Assembly: GCA_036491125.1 (NCBI GenBank)
Contig: DASXCO010000017.1
Location: forward strand, 1 to 60,105
Length of the DNA stretch: 60,105 nucleotides
Source: Acidimicrobiales bacterium
Lineage (GTDB): Bacteria > Actinomycetota > Acidimicrobiia > Acidimicrobiales > AC-9
Direction: 5' to 3'
Shown here: positions 41,124 through 50,374 of the stretch, piece by piece
Numbering within the stretch: position 1 is the first letter of the stretch
Layout: each line of letters opens with the position of its first letter
Notes under the pieces: generated by a model
What the model was told of the DNA's origin: nothing
Seen by the model: only the letters and a program-made list of their open reading frames with translations
Database searches by the model: none
Position numbers and translations under genes: made by a program

Positions 41124-44066
41124 TCAGCCGACTCGGCGTGAGCCCTCGACTGAGGGTCGCGTTGTCGTCATCAGCTGGCGCCGGGAGCGGATCCCCAGCT
41201 TGGCGTAGGCGTGCTGAAGATGCGTCTCGACGGTCCTCACCGAGATCGACAGCTGCTTGGCGATGGTCTCGTTGCTGGCGCCTCCGGTGGCCAGTCGCGC
41301 CACCCGCTCCTCCGACGGCGTGAGGGCCCGACGCCCACCGACGGGGCGGCGCCTACGGCCTCCGGCCGCTCCCAGCTCGCCCCTGGCTCCCGCCGCCAGC
41401 CACCCGGCGTTGAGGGCTTCGGCGCGTTCGACCGCTTCGGCGAGCACCGGCCTGGCTCGAGCCGGCTGACCGTGGTGACGCAGGAAGCTGCCGTAGTCGA
41501 GCAGGGTCCGGGCCCGCTCGATGGGCATGGGGAGTCCTTCGTGCAGGGCGAGGGCGGCTTCGTACTGAGCCTCGGCCTCATCGATGCGGCCCGTGCTCGT
41601 GAGCAGTGCGGCCCGACCCGTGGCAGCGGCAAGGAGGGGCCACCGGCACGGGAGGGTGCTGGCGGCGCGCTCCAGCCAGCGGATCAGGCGCCGGGCGTCT
41701 TTCACCCTGCCACAGAGGGCGTAGCTCGCCAGCGCGTCGCGCGCCCACGGGACGATGCACGGCTCACCGATGCCCATGGCGGTCGAGAGCTCCTCGACCC
41801 TGCCGTAGAGCTGACATGCCTCCTCGATGTCGCCCTCCCCGAGGTGCCGCGCGCCTCGCACGTGCCACAACCACAACAGCGCGTGTTGCTCTCCCCCGGC
41901 GATCGCTGCGGGCTCGGCCTGCGCGCAGCAGGCGTCGGCGTCCTCGAGCCGACCCAGCTGCAGCAGGATGTACGCGCGGCGGGCGAGAGCGAACGGGGTG
42001 TTGATCGGTTTGTCCCCCGCGCGTTCGCCGCCCCCGACGGCAACGCGGGCCTCATGCAGGCGCCCCAAGCGAGTCAGGCTGTCGGAGTGGATGATGCCGA
42101 GAGCGGCCAGGGCGGGCCCGTCACCGGTCTGCTCCGCATTCGAACGAGCCACCTCGACGACCCGCTCGGCCTCGGAGAAGCGCTCGGTCCAGGTGGCCAC
42201 GCCGGCATACGAGGACAGCACGAAGTTTCTCCAGCGCCGACTCCTCGGACCGCTGAGCGCGGTGTTCTCGACGATCCGGACCTGCTGCTCGAGGGCGCTC
42301 ACGCCGGATCCGTTGCCTGAACGCAGGCCGGCGAAGCCCCATGCCGCCTCGACGCGGTCGCGGAGCTCGTCGTTGACCCCGCTCACGAGGTGACGGGCCT
42401 GGACCGTGAGATCGAGGGCCCGCTGGGGACTATCGGTCGCCCAACAGGCAACGGCTCGATCGAGCAGCGTCTCGACCGCCAGCTCGGGATCCCCCTCCTC
42501 GCCGGTCGCGGAGGCTTCTCGGAAGCTGGCCTCCGCCCGCGCATGGGCGCCCATGCTGAAGTGCGCCCAGCCGATGAGGCGCAGCGCCCGCGATTGGAAG
42601 TGGTCGGTCATCGCGCTCGCCTCGGACATGACACCTTCGAGGACCGCAATCGCCTCGCGTGGCTGCCCGACGATAAGCAACGCCTCGGCGAGCGTGAGCC
42701 GCAGTGACACCTCGGCGTTACCCGCGGCCAGGTTGACCGCGGCGCCGAGGTGCTCGACGGCCGTGGACGCCGCGCCCGTCGCCAGCGCCGAACGGCCCAG
42801 CCGCTCGAACAGGGCGATCGCTTCGGGGTCACCGAACAGCTGCCCCCTGATGGCCTGCTCGGAGATCCCCGGCTCGTACAGGCCCCGCCGCGACAGGGCG
42901 CGAAACGCCCGTGCGTGAAGCTGGGCCCGCACCGGGGGCGCCATGCCGTCGTACAGCGCCTGTCGAAAGAGCGGGTGGGTCAGCTGGGCCAGCCCTTCGC
43001 CGGCGTCGATGGCCAGCCCGGAGTTCCACAGCGCCTCGAAGCAGCGCTCGGATTCGCGGTCGTCGATGCCAGCCACCTCTGCGGCCATGGATGGTCGGAA
43101 GCGCTCACCAAAGATGCTCGCGACCTCGAGCAAATGGAGCGCGACACGATCCACGCCGGCAAAGCGATACGGGGTGATCGTTCTGTCATCATGATCGGAT
43201 ATGACCGCGACACCTCCGTTGTCATCCGACCCTTGTCCGATCGTCCGCCCCAGCCGGTCGAGGAGAAACGGGTTGCCGGCGCACTGGCGGACCGCGGCGG
43301 TGGCAACCGGCACCGGCACCTCTCGCCCCGCCCGCTCAGCGACCAGAGCCTGAGCCCCTCGCTCGCCGAGCGGCTCCAGCCACCGGTAGCTCCCATGGCC
43401 GGCGCGCACCAGGCCCACGCACGCCTCCTTCGCCGCGGGTGGCCACGGTCGGAGCGCAGCGATCACCCCCAACGGCGCGGTGGCGATGCGACGGCAGATG
43501 AACCCGAGCAGATCGAGGGAGTCCCCATCGGCCCAGTGGCAATCGTCGAGCAGCAGCAACGACGGCTGTTCCAGCCGCTCGAGCCAACGAATGGCCTGGT
43601 GGACCTGCGACACTCGATCAGGTGAGGCGGTATCTCCCGGCCGCGCGTCATCGATCTCGTCCATCGCGCCCCGTACGAAGCCGAAGGGCTCGACGGCCTC
43701 GCCTGGCTCTCCGACCCTCGCACCGATCCGGACGTCATGCCCGGCGTTCTCACGGGCCAGGTCCAGGAGGGCGCTCTTGCCCAACCCGGCCTCACCGACG
43801 ATGAAGAGCGAGTCGCCGCGGCCCTTCCTCGCCTCCTCGAGCAGGTGGGCGATCGCCGCCGTGGCTCCGTCCCGCTCCCAGATCCCGGGGGCTCGTTCGT
43901 CTTGTGATGCCGCCCCCAGGTGGTCACCGATGTATTGCGTGGATTCCACCTCCCCCCCGTGGAGATCCAGGTTGATTCCAATTGGCGGCGCCGCCGTCCA
44001 TTTGGCCCTGATCTCCGCGTCCTCCCTCCAGCACTCATTGTTATGCCGGTGCTGTAACTTCTGCAA
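41124..44066 (-). CDS. LuxR-family transcriptional regulator, LAL type (AAA ATPase + TPR + HTH)
   Basis: 980 residues. Walker A G-E-A-G-L-G-K-S at 91-98 and Walker B L-L-L-L-D-D at 170-175 form a STAND-type ATPase; residues about 400-880 are tandem helical repeats; the last about 65 residues are a LuxR HTH (L-T-P-S-E-E-R-V-A-R-L-A, S-V-R-T-V-E-T-H-L). These large regulators sense inducers through the repeats. Annotated start is TTG at 44066; a GTG at 43949 is a plausible alternative because the first 39 residues look non-conserved. Divergent from the Liv operon, so it may control it. Confidence 0.88.
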   Translation of the reverse strand: MQKLQHRHNNECWREDAEIRAKWTAAPPIGINLDLHGGEVESTQYIGDHLGAASQDERAPGIWERDGATAAIAHLLEEARKGRGDSLFIVGEAGLGKSALLDLARENAGHDVRIGARVGEPGEAVEPFGFVRGAMDEIDDARPGDTASPDRVSQVHQAIRWLERLEQPSLLLLDDCHWADGDSLDLLGFICRRIATAPLGVIAALRPWPPAAKEACVGLVRAGHGSYRWLEPLGERGAQALVAERAGREVPVPVATAAVRQCAGNPFLLDRLGRTIGQGSDDNGGVAVISDHDDRTITPYRFAGVDRVALHLLEVASIFGERFRPSMAAEVAGIDDRESERCFEALWNSGLAIDAGEGLAQLTHPLFRQALYDGMAPPVRAQLHARAFRALSRRGLYEPGISEQAIRGQLFGDPEAIALFERLGRSALATGAASTAVEHLGAAVNLAAGNAEVSLRLTLAEALLIVGQPREAIAVLEGVMSEASAMTDHFQSRALRLIGWAHFSMGAHARAEASFREASATGEEGDPELAVETLLDRAVACWATDSPQRALDLTVQARHLVSGVNDELRDRVEAAWGFAGLRSGNGSGVSALEQQVRIVENTALSGPRSRRWRNFVLSSYAGVATWTERFSEAERVVEVARSNAEQTGDGPALAALGIIHSDSLTRLGRLHEARVAVGGGERAGDKPINTPFALARRAYILLQLGRLEDADACCAQAEPAAIAGGEQHALLWLWHVRGARHLGEGDIEEACQLYGRVEELSTAMGIGEPCIVPWARDALASYALCGRVKDARRLIRWLERAASTLPCRWPLLAAATGRAALLTSTGRIDEAEAQYEAALALHEGLPMPIERARTLLDYGSFLRHHGQPARARPVLAEAVERAEALNAGWLAAGARGELGAAGGRRRRPVGGRRALTPSEERVARLATGGASNETIAKQLSISVRTVETHLQHAYAKLGIRSRRQLMTTTRPSVEGSRRVG

Positions 44067-44107
44067 CCGACGGTTTCCCCACGCTTCGGGGCGGAGTGGA
44101 CCAATCG

Positions 44108-44144
44108 GGCGGGGGATAAAATCCGACGCGTGTCATCCCCCGCC
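44108..44144. promoter_or_regulatory. Inverted repeat between LAL regulator and Liv operon
   Basis: GGCGGGGGAT (44108-44117) and ATCCCCCGCC (44135-44144) are exact 10-bp arms with a 17-nt spacer. The 10-mer GGGGGATAAA at 44111-44120 recurs exactly at 45711-45720, upstream of the permease gene. Candidate operator or hairpin. Confidence 0.6.
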
Positions 44145-44196
44145 TCCCCCTAGCCACCTGGTCAGGGCCTCTCCCGCGGCGTGAGAGAATCGCCCG

Positions 44197-45009
44197 ATGG
44201 CCTCTGGAGTCGGCCTGTCCGTACTGGAGGTGACCGTCCAGTTCGGCGGCCTCACCGCCCTGGACGCCGTGTCTCTCGAAGTTGAGACGGGCGAGGTCGT
44301 CGGGGTCATCGGCCCCAACGGGGCGGGCAAGACGACCCTTTTCAACGTGATTTGCGGCTTTGTGCGACCGAGCCACGGACACCTCGAGTATCGCGGCCAG
44401 CGGATCCGCCCCCGCCCGTCCCGACTGCGCACCCTCGGCATCGCCCGGACCCTTCAGAGCGTCGGCCTCTGGCAGGGGTTGAGCGTCATCGAGAACGTCA
44501 TGGTCGGGAGCTCGGGGGGACGGTGGGGGGGCTTCGCCTCTTCCCTGCTCGGACTCCCGCCTTCGGATCACCGCGACCGCGCCGTCCGCGCTAGGGCGAT
44601 GGAGCTCTTGGACGAGCTCGGGATCGCTGAGACAGCAGACCGGTATCCGGGTGCGCTCGCCTATGCCGTCCAGAAACGGGTGGCACTGGCGCGAGCCCTG
44701 ATGACCGAGCCCACACTGCTGTTGCTCGACGAGCCGGCGAGCGGCCTCTCCGATGCCGAGATGAAGACATTGGGCGATCGTCTGCGGGCTCTCGGCCAAC
44801 GCATGGGCGTTCTCCTCGTCGAGCACCACATGGATCTCGTCATGTCGGTGTGCGACCGCATCGTGGTGCTCGACTTCGGCCGGGTCATCGCCACGGGCAG
44901 CCCCGAGCGGATCCGATCCGACCCGGCCGTCACCGAGGCCTACCTCGGCGAGGAGATCAGCGACGACAGCGCGTCCGACACCGCCACCAGGTCCGACGAG
45001 CATGCTTGA
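44197..45009 (+). CDS. livG: Branched-chain amino-acid-type ABC transporter ATPase, LivG-like
   Basis: 270 residues. Walker A G-P-N-G-A-G-K-T, Walker B L-L-L-L-D-E-P and H-loop V-E-H-H-M-D-L-V define a LivG-type ATPase. The ABC signature reads L-A-Y-A-V-Q-K-R-V, where LivG usually has L-x-Y-G-x-Q; the Gly is Ala. The C-terminal tail is acidic. It should work with LivF, LivH and LivM. GAGAAT lies 6 nt before the ATG. The 3-prime end overlaps livF by 8 nt. Confidence 0.9.
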   Translation: MASGVGLSVLEVTVQFGGLTALDAVSLEVETGEVVGVIGPNGAGKTTLFNVICGFVRPSHGHLEYRGQRIRPRPSRLRTLGIARTLQSVGLWQGLSVIENVMVGSSGGRWGGFASSLLGLPPSDHRDRAVRARAMELLDELGIAETADRYPGALAYAVQKRVALARALMTEPTLLLLDEPASGLSDAEMKTLGDRLRALGQRMGVLLVEHHMDLVMSVCDRIVVLDFGRVIATGSPERIRSDPAVTEAYLGEEISDDSASDTATRSDEHA

Positions 45010-45709
45010 GATCCGCGATCTGTCGACGGCCTACGGCCCCGTCCTGGCCCTCGACAAAGTGTCGTTCGACGTCGCAGACGGCACCATCACCGCCGTCCTG
45101 GGGGCCAACGGGGCGGGAAAGACGACGCTGCTCCGCACCATCAGCGGCCTGGTACGCCCGAAAGAAGGGTCGGTGACCTACGGGGGCCGCGACCTCACCC
45201 GCATGAGCGTCGAGGACATCGTGCGCCTCGGCATCGCCCACGTCCCCGAGGGAAGGGGCGTGATCCAGGAGCTGACCGTCGAGGAGAACCTGCGACTCGG
45301 ATCCCTGTGGAGACGCGACCGGGGTGACCGGTACCGCGCCCTCGACGAGGTCTACGAGCTCTTCCCGCCGCTGGCGGGGCGCCGGAGTCAATCGGCGTTC
45401 ACACTCTCGGGCGGCGAGCGCCAGATGCTGGCCCTCGGCCGGGCCCTCATGGCCAGACCGCGGGCACTCCTCCTGGACGAGCCGTCACTGGGGCTGGCGC
45501 CGCTGGTGACCGCCCAGATCATGGGCCGCCTCCGCCAGCTGACCCAGGGGACCGAGATGACCATCCTGCTCGTCGAGCAGAACGCCCGCAGCGCCCTGTC
45601 GATCGCCGACCAGGCCGTGGTGCTGTCCCTCGGCCGAGTCGTGCTCCTCGACCAGGCCAGCGCCGTCGCCGGGAACGCCGAGCTCCGTCATCACTACCTC
45701 GGCTTCTGA
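45002..45709 (+). CDS. livF: Branched-chain amino-acid-type ABC transporter ATPase, LivF-like
   Basis: 235 residues. Walker A G-A-N-G-A-G-K-T, signature L-S-G-G-E-R-Q-M-L-A-L-G-R-A-L, Walker B L-L-L-D-E-P-S-L-G-L-A-P and H-loop region V-E-Q-N are all intact. Typical LivF partner of LivG. Overlaps livG by 8 nt, so translation is coupled. Confidence 0.93.
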   Translation: MLEIRDLSTAYGPVLALDKVSFDVADGTITAVLGANGAGKTTLLRTISGLVRPKEGSVTYGGRDLTRMSVEDIVRLGIAHVPEGRGVIQELTVEENLRLGSLWRRDRGDRYRALDEVYELFPPLAGRRSQSAFTLSGGERQMLALGRALMARPRALLLDEPSLGLAPLVTAQIMGRLRQLTQGTEMTILLVEQNARSALSIADQAVVLSLGRVVLLDQASAVAGNAELRHHYLGF

Positions 45710-45710
45710 G

Positions 45711-45720
45711 GGGGGATAAA
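45711..45720 (+). promoter_or_regulatory. GGGGGATAAA, second copy of the LAL/Liv motif
   Basis: Exact 10-mer also at 44111-44120, here in the 48-nt gap between livF and livH. It may be a half-site of the same regulator or chance in a G-rich region. Confidence 0.35.
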
Positions 45721-45757
45721 GAAGACGACCGACCCGCGCCAGTGACTGGAGGCTGAC

Positions 45758-46636
45758 ATGCACCGTTTCGTGTCCTTCACCCTCGACGGGATCACGAACG
45801 GCATGATCTACGCCGCCGTCGCCATGGCCCTGGTGCTGATCTGGCGGGCCACCCGGATCGTCAACTTCGCCCAGGGGGCGATGGCCATGGTGACGACCTA
45901 CGTGGCCGTCAGCCTCGTCGACCGGCACGTCTCCTACTGGTTCGCCTTCACGGTGGCGCTCGTCGCCGGGCTGGTGCTCGGGGCCCTGGTGGAGAGGACG
46001 CTCATCCGTCCCGTGGAGAACAAGTCGCCCCTCGTCCACATCATCGTCACCCTGGGCCTGCTCGTCGCCTTGGAGGCGGGTGCGGGGTTGATCTGGGGCG
46101 GACGGTTCCGGTCGTTCCCGGCTCCGTTCTCTATCGTCGGGCTCAAGGTGGGACGAAGCCAGATCGCGCTGTCGCCGTTCGACATCTTCACCATCGCTGC
46201 CGTGGTCGTCGTCATGGTCGGCTTGCTCGTGCTCTTCCATCGAACGGCGGTGGGACTGCGCATGCGGGCGGCCGCCTTCGAGCCCGAGGTGGCCCGACTC
46301 CTCGGGGTGCGCGTCGGACGGGTGCTCACCCTGGGCTGGGCCCTGGCGGCCCTGGCCGGCTCGCTGGCCGGCCTCCTGGTGGCGCCCAAGCTGTTCCTCT
46401 ATCCCAACAACATGGACGCCGTCCTCGTCTTCGGGTTCACGGCCGCCATCCTGGGCGGCCTCGACAGCCCCGTCGGCGCCCTGGTGGGTGGGCTCGTCAT
46501 CGGGCTCTCGCTGAGCTACGTCGGCGGCTACCTGGGCTCCGACACCGAGTCGATCGGCGCCTTCGTGATCCTGATCGTCGTCCTGATGGTCCGGCCCGGC
46601 GGCCTGTTCACCCGCGTCAACCCGAGGAGGGTGTGA
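45758..46636 (+). CDS. livH: Liv-type ABC permease, LivH-like
   Basis: 292 residues with about eight membrane helices. D-G-I-T-N-G-M-I-Y-A at the N-terminus, N-F-A-Q-G-A-M-A-M, E-R-T-L-I-R-P and G-L-D-S-P-V-G-A match LivH. Forms the membrane channel with LivM. 48 nt after livF with the GGGGGATAAA motif, 3 nt before livM. Confidence 0.92.
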   Translation: MHRFVSFTLDGITNGMIYAAVAMALVLIWRATRIVNFAQGAMAMVTTYVAVSLVDRHVSYWFAFTVALVAGLVLGALVERTLIRPVENKSPLVHIIVTLGLLVALEAGAGLIWGGRFRSFPAPFSIVGLKVGRSQIALSPFDIFTIAAVVVVMVGLLVLFHRTAVGLRMRAAAFEPEVARLLGVRVGRVLTLGWALAALAGSLAGLLVAPKLFLYPNNMDAVLVFGFTAAILGGLDSPVGALVGGLVIGLSLSYVGGYLGSDTESIGAFVILIVVLMVRPGGLFTRVNPRRV

Positions 46637-46639
46637 GCC

Positions 46640-47701
46640 ATGACGACACCCACGGACCGCCGCGCCGCCGCCCCGACGCCGGTGAACCGACGGCCACCCG
46701 ACTGGCTGCGGCTGCCGCGTCAGACGCTTCTCCGCCACCTCCTGCTCGCCGTCGTCGTGGGCCTGTTGCTGTTCTGGCTCAGCGACAACGTCGGCGCCTT
46801 CACCGACCTCCAGCTCAGCAACGTGGCCGCCTACGCCATCGCCCTGGCGGGGCTCACCGTGCTGACGGGGCACAACGGCCAGCTCTCGCTCGGCCACGGT
46901 GCCTTCATCGCCATCGGCGCCTACAGCACCGGGCTGATCCTCGAGCACACCTCCCTGCCCATCATCGTCGTGATCCTCGCCGCCATGGGCGTGACGGCGG
47001 TCGCCGGCGCCATCGTCGGGATCGCCGCAGCCCGCCTGCGAGGTCCCTACCTGGCGGGCGCCACGCTGGCCCTGGCCGTCGCGCTCCCGTCGGTGGCCAT
47101 CAAGTGGTCGTCGATATTCGGTGGCGAGCAGGGCATCACCGTGAATCCCCTGGCCCCTCCGACCTCGCTCGGCCTGGCCTTCCCACCGGAGCGCTGGGTC
47201 GCCTGGCTCGCCCTGTTGGCGGCCCTGATCGTGCTCGTGCTGCTCGCCAATCTTCTGCGGAGCCGGGTCGGACGTTCATTCCGGGCGGTGCGGGACGACG
47301 AGATCGCTGCGTCCCTGGCGGGGGTGCACGTCGCCCGGACCCAGGTGCTCGCCTTCGTCGTCAGCGCCGCCTGCGCCGGGGTGGCCGGAGCCTTCTTCGC
47401 CTTCAACGTGCAGCTCGTCGCGCCCGCCGGATTCCCGCTGACGCTGTCGATCGCCCTGGTGACGGGCATCGTCGTGGGCGGGATCGGGAGCCTCGTGGGC
47501 GCCGTGTGGGGCGGCATCCTGCTCGTGTACCTGAACCAGGAGGCCACCGACCTGGCCAAGCACTTCCACGTCTCGGCTGCGGCAGGCGCCAACGGGGCCC
47601 TGCTCGCCTACGGGGTGCTGCTGATCGCGGTGATGCTGGTCTTCCCCGACGGGATCCAGGGGGGAGTTCGCCGGCTGGTGAGGTTAGTAACGAGACAGTA
47701 A
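46640..47701 (+). CDS. livM: Liv-type ABC permease, LivM-like
   Basis: 353 residues, about nine membrane helices. L-T-G-H-N-G-Q-L-S-L-G-H-G-A-F and R-A-V-R-D-D-E-I-A-A-S are LivM hallmarks. Second permease of the transporter; starts 3 nt after livH. Confidence 0.92.
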   Translation: MTTPTDRRAAAPTPVNRRPPDWLRLPRQTLLRHLLLAVVVGLLLFWLSDNVGAFTDLQLSNVAAYAIALAGLTVLTGHNGQLSLGHGAFIAIGAYSTGLILEHTSLPIIVVILAAMGVTAVAGAIVGIAAARLRGPYLAGATLALAVALPSVAIKWSSIFGGEQGITVNPLAPPTSLGLAFPPERWVAWLALLAALIVLVLLANLLRSRVGRSFRAVRDDEIAASLAGVHVARTQVLAFVVSAACAGVAGAFFAFNVQLVAPAGFPLTLSIALVTGIVVGGIGSLVGAVWGGILLVYLNQEATDLAKHFHVSAAAGANGALLAYGVLLIAVMLVFPDGIQGGVRRLVRLVTRQ

Positions 47702-47787
47702 CGGTGATATTACGATCAGGTGCCAGTGACAAACTGCCACTTGCCGGTGCGCAGCGCCGACGGGTCTCGCTGGTGAAAGAAGGGGCC

Positions 47788-49101
47788 ATGAGCCAGACCG
47801 GTCAGGGTCGTGTTCGAGTCGGGTTCAGGCGAGCGATGGCACCAGTGGTGGTGGCGTGTGTCATCGCCCTCGTCGCCGCGGCCTGCGGGGGCGGGTCATC
47901 GAACTCCTCTACGTCCTCCTCGGGTGGCGGCGGCGCCAACACCGCCTCGGCCACGGGGATCACCGCCACCAACATCACCATCGGCAGCCACCAGCCCCTC
48001 ACCGGGGTGGCCGCCCCCGGCTACGACGAGATCGCGCCGTCCTCGAAGGCGCTGTTCGACGACGTGAACGCCCACGGCGGCGTGAACGGCCGCAAGATCA
48101 CGTACACCTACCAGGACGACGCCTACAACCCGACCCAGACCGCCACGGTCGTGCGCAGTCTCGTCCTCCAGGACAACGTCTTCGGCATCTTCAACGGGCT
48201 GGGCACGCCGACCCACCTCGCCGTGCAGCAGTTCCTCAACACCGAACGGGTGCCCGACCTGTTCGTGGCCTCGGGTTGCGACTGCTGGAACAACCCGAGC
48301 AAGTTCCCCTACACCTCCGGTTACCAGACCGACTACACCGTCGAGGGCAAGATCACCGGCCAGTACATCAAGAACAACTTCGCCGGGAAGAAGGTCGGCT
48401 ACCTCTACCAGAACGATGACTTCGGCCAGGGCGGGGTCCAGGGCCTCGATCAGCAGATCCCCAAGTCGTCGGTCGTGAGCCGCCAGAACTACGTGCCGAC
48501 CAACCTCGACGTCGGACCCCAGGTGGCCGCCCTCCAGTCTTCCGGTGCCGAGGTGGCCGTGCTCTACACCGTTCCTCCCTTCACCGCCCTCACCCTCGCG
48601 GCGGCGGCGAAGATCGGGTACCACCCGCAGTGGGTGACATCGAGCGTGAGCGCCGACCCGACCACGCTGAGCGGGCTGCTGAAGGGCTCGTCGATGCTCG
48701 AGGGGCTCGTCACGAGCTCGTACCTGCCCTCGACATCGGACACGTCCAACCCCTGGGTCCAGACCTTCAAGCGGATCCACGACCAGTACGTCCCCAACCT
48801 GCCCTTCGACGGCAACACGCTCTTCGGGATGGGGGTGGCGTACACATTCGTGAAGCTCATGCAGCAGGCCGGCACCAACCCGACCCGCCAGAGCGTCATC
48901 AGCGCCCTGAAGACCGCCAACCTGGCCGGCCCCGGCCTCGTCCCGCTCAACTACTCCTCCGCATCGGGCTACACGGGAGTGCAGATGGGCAGCATCCACG
49001 GGGGCCAGCTGACCTTGAGCGGCCCCCGCTACACGGCAACCGACAACGGGCCGATCGGGACCTTCAACGGCGCCCAGCCCGCCCCGCCACCCAACCTGTA
49101 G
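47788..49101 (+). CDS. livK: Liv-type substrate-binding lipoprotein, LivK-like
   Basis: 437 residues, Peripla_BP_6 fold. Signal peptide with lipobox A-A-A-C (Cys33) and a Gly/Ser-rich linker. I-T-I-G-S-H-Q-P-L-T-G starts the binding domain, with the paired lobes G-K-K-V-G-Y-L-Y-Q-N-D-D-F-G-Q-G typical. The substrate is not deducible; amino acids, amides or short organic acids are all known. An 86-nt gap to livM holds AT-richer sequence with TATTACGAT, possibly an internal promoter. The start follows AGGGG. Confidence 0.92.
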   Translation: MSQTGQGRVRVGFRRAMAPVVVACVIALVAAACGGGSSNSSTSSSGGGGANTASATGITATNITIGSHQPLTGVAAPGYDEIAPSSKALFDDVNAHGGVNGRKITYTYQDDAYNPTQTATVVRSLVLQDNVFGIFNGLGTPTHLAVQQFLNTERVPDLFVASGCDCWNNPSKFPYTSGYQTDYTVEGKITGQYIKNNFAGKKVGYLYQNDDFGQGGVQGLDQQIPKSSVVSRQNYVPTNLDVGPQVAALQSSGAEVAVLYTVPPFTALTLAAAAKIGYHPQWVTSSVSADPTTLSGLLKGSSMLEGLVTSSYLPSTSDTSNPWVQTFKRIHDQYVPNLPFDGNTLFGMGVAYTFVKLMQQAGTNPTRQSVISALKTANLAGPGLVPLNYSSASGYTGVQMGSIHGGQLTLSGPRYTATDNGPIGTFNGAQPAPPPNL

Positions 49102-49104
49102 CCA

Positions 49105-49125
49105 AGCAGCTGCGTCTTCGCTGCT
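49105..49125. terminator. Weak hairpin between convergent livK and sugar ABC ATPase
   Basis: AGCAGC (49105-49110) pairs with GCTGCT (49120-49125) across a 9-nt loop. Short stem, no T-tract. Confidence 0.3.
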
Positions 49126-49149
49126 CCCGATCTGTGCGGGCCGGTCACC

Positions 49150-50337
49150 TCAGCGACGAATAGCTCGTCCGTCAGTTGGGTCAAAGAAATGAAGGCGTTC
49201 GCTCGCGACCCGCATCGAGATCGTCGTCCCGACCTCCACAGCGGTGCGGGGCCCAAAGCGTGCCGTGCCACCGACGCCCGCGAGGTGTGGGGCGATGTCG
49301 CTCGCGTCCTCGACCGCCGACCTCGTCCCCTCGACCTCGAAGATTGGAAGGCCGAGGTCGAAGTGGACGAGTGATTCGCTACCGAGCGACTCGACCAGCA
49401 GCACGTCGGCCTTCAGGCGATCACCCTCCGACCCTGACGCTCCATCCTCCTCACTCAGGTCCTCGGGGCGAATGCCCACGACGACGCGCCGGTCCTTGTA
49501 GGCCCGCAAGCCCGGACGCTCCGGCAGGGCCGTGGCGGGCAGGTCCAGGACCTGACCACCGAGGTCGATCGAGGCCTGACCGTCTCCCGACGTGACGAGG
49601 CTCCCTTCGTAGAGGTTCATCGAGGGCGATCCGATGAAGGCGCCGACGAAGAGGCTGTCCGGATCGTCGTAGAGGGCCTGAGGGCTGTCGACCTGCTCGA
49701 GGAGGCCGGCCCGCATGACCGCCACCCGGTCGCCCATCGTCATTGCCTCGGTCTGGTCGTGTGTGACATAGCAGGTCGTGACGCCCACCCTGCGCTGCAG
49801 CCGGGCCACCTCGGCCCGCATCTGCACCCTGAGCTTGGCGTCGAGGTTCGAGAGCGGCTCGTCCATGAGGAACACGCTCGGTTCGCGCACGATGGCGCGG
49901 CCCATGGCGACCCGCTGCCGCTGCCCACCCGACAACTGGCTCGGCTTGCGGTCGAGCAGCTGCTCCAGGCCCAGGAGCTTCCCAGCCTCGCTCACCCGCC
50001 GGTGGATCTCTTCCTTCGGCACATGGTGGAGCTGTAGGGGGAACCCGATATTCGCGCCCACCGTCATGTGCGGGTAGAGGGCATAGTTCTGAAAGACCAT
50101 GGCGATGTCACGGTCCTTCGGAGCCAGCTCGGTGACGGTCCTGTCCCCGATCCGGATGGCGCCCGAGGTGACCTCCTCCAAGCCGGCGACCATCCGTAGA
50201 GCCGTGGTCTTGCCGCATCCGGACGGACCGACCAGGACCATGAACTCGCCGTCCTCGATCGAGAGACTGAGATCGGAGACGGCGTGTGTGCCATTCGGGT
50301 ACACCTTCGACACGCGATCCAACTGCACCACGCTCAT
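49150..50337 (-). CDS. Sugar ABC transporter ATPase (MsmX/UgpC/MalK type)
   Basis: 395 residues. Walker A G-P-S-G-C-G-K-T, Q-loop, signature L-S-G-G-Q-R-Q-R-V, Walker B F-L-M-D-E-P-L-S-N-L-D and a C-terminal TOBE/OB region (V-V-G-I-R-P-E-D-L). These ATPases serve one or several sugar permeases. Last gene of the operon MalE-F-G-K like. Confidence 0.93.
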   Translation of the reverse strand: MSVVQLDRVSKVYPNGTHAVSDLSLSIEDGEFMVLVGPSGCGKTTALRMVAGLEEVTSGAIRIGDRTVTELAPKDRDIAMVFQNYALYPHMTVGANIGFPLQLHHVPKEEIHRRVSEAGKLLGLEQLLDRKPSQLSGGQRQRVAMGRAIVREPSVFLMDEPLSNLDAKLRVQMRAEVARLQRRVGVTTCYVTHDQTEAMTMGDRVAVMRAGLLEQVDSPQALYDDPDSLFVGAFIGSPSMNLYEGSLVTSGDGQASIDLGGQVLDLPATALPERPGLRAYKDRRVVVGIRPEDLSEEDGASGSEGDRLKADVLLVESLGSESLVHFDLGLPIFEVEGTRSAVEDASDIAPHLAGVGGTARFGPRTAVEVGTTISMRVASERLHFFDPTDGRAIRR

Positions 50338-50374
50338 GTCGCGGACCTCCTGGCTGACACGGGCTGTCGCGGGC

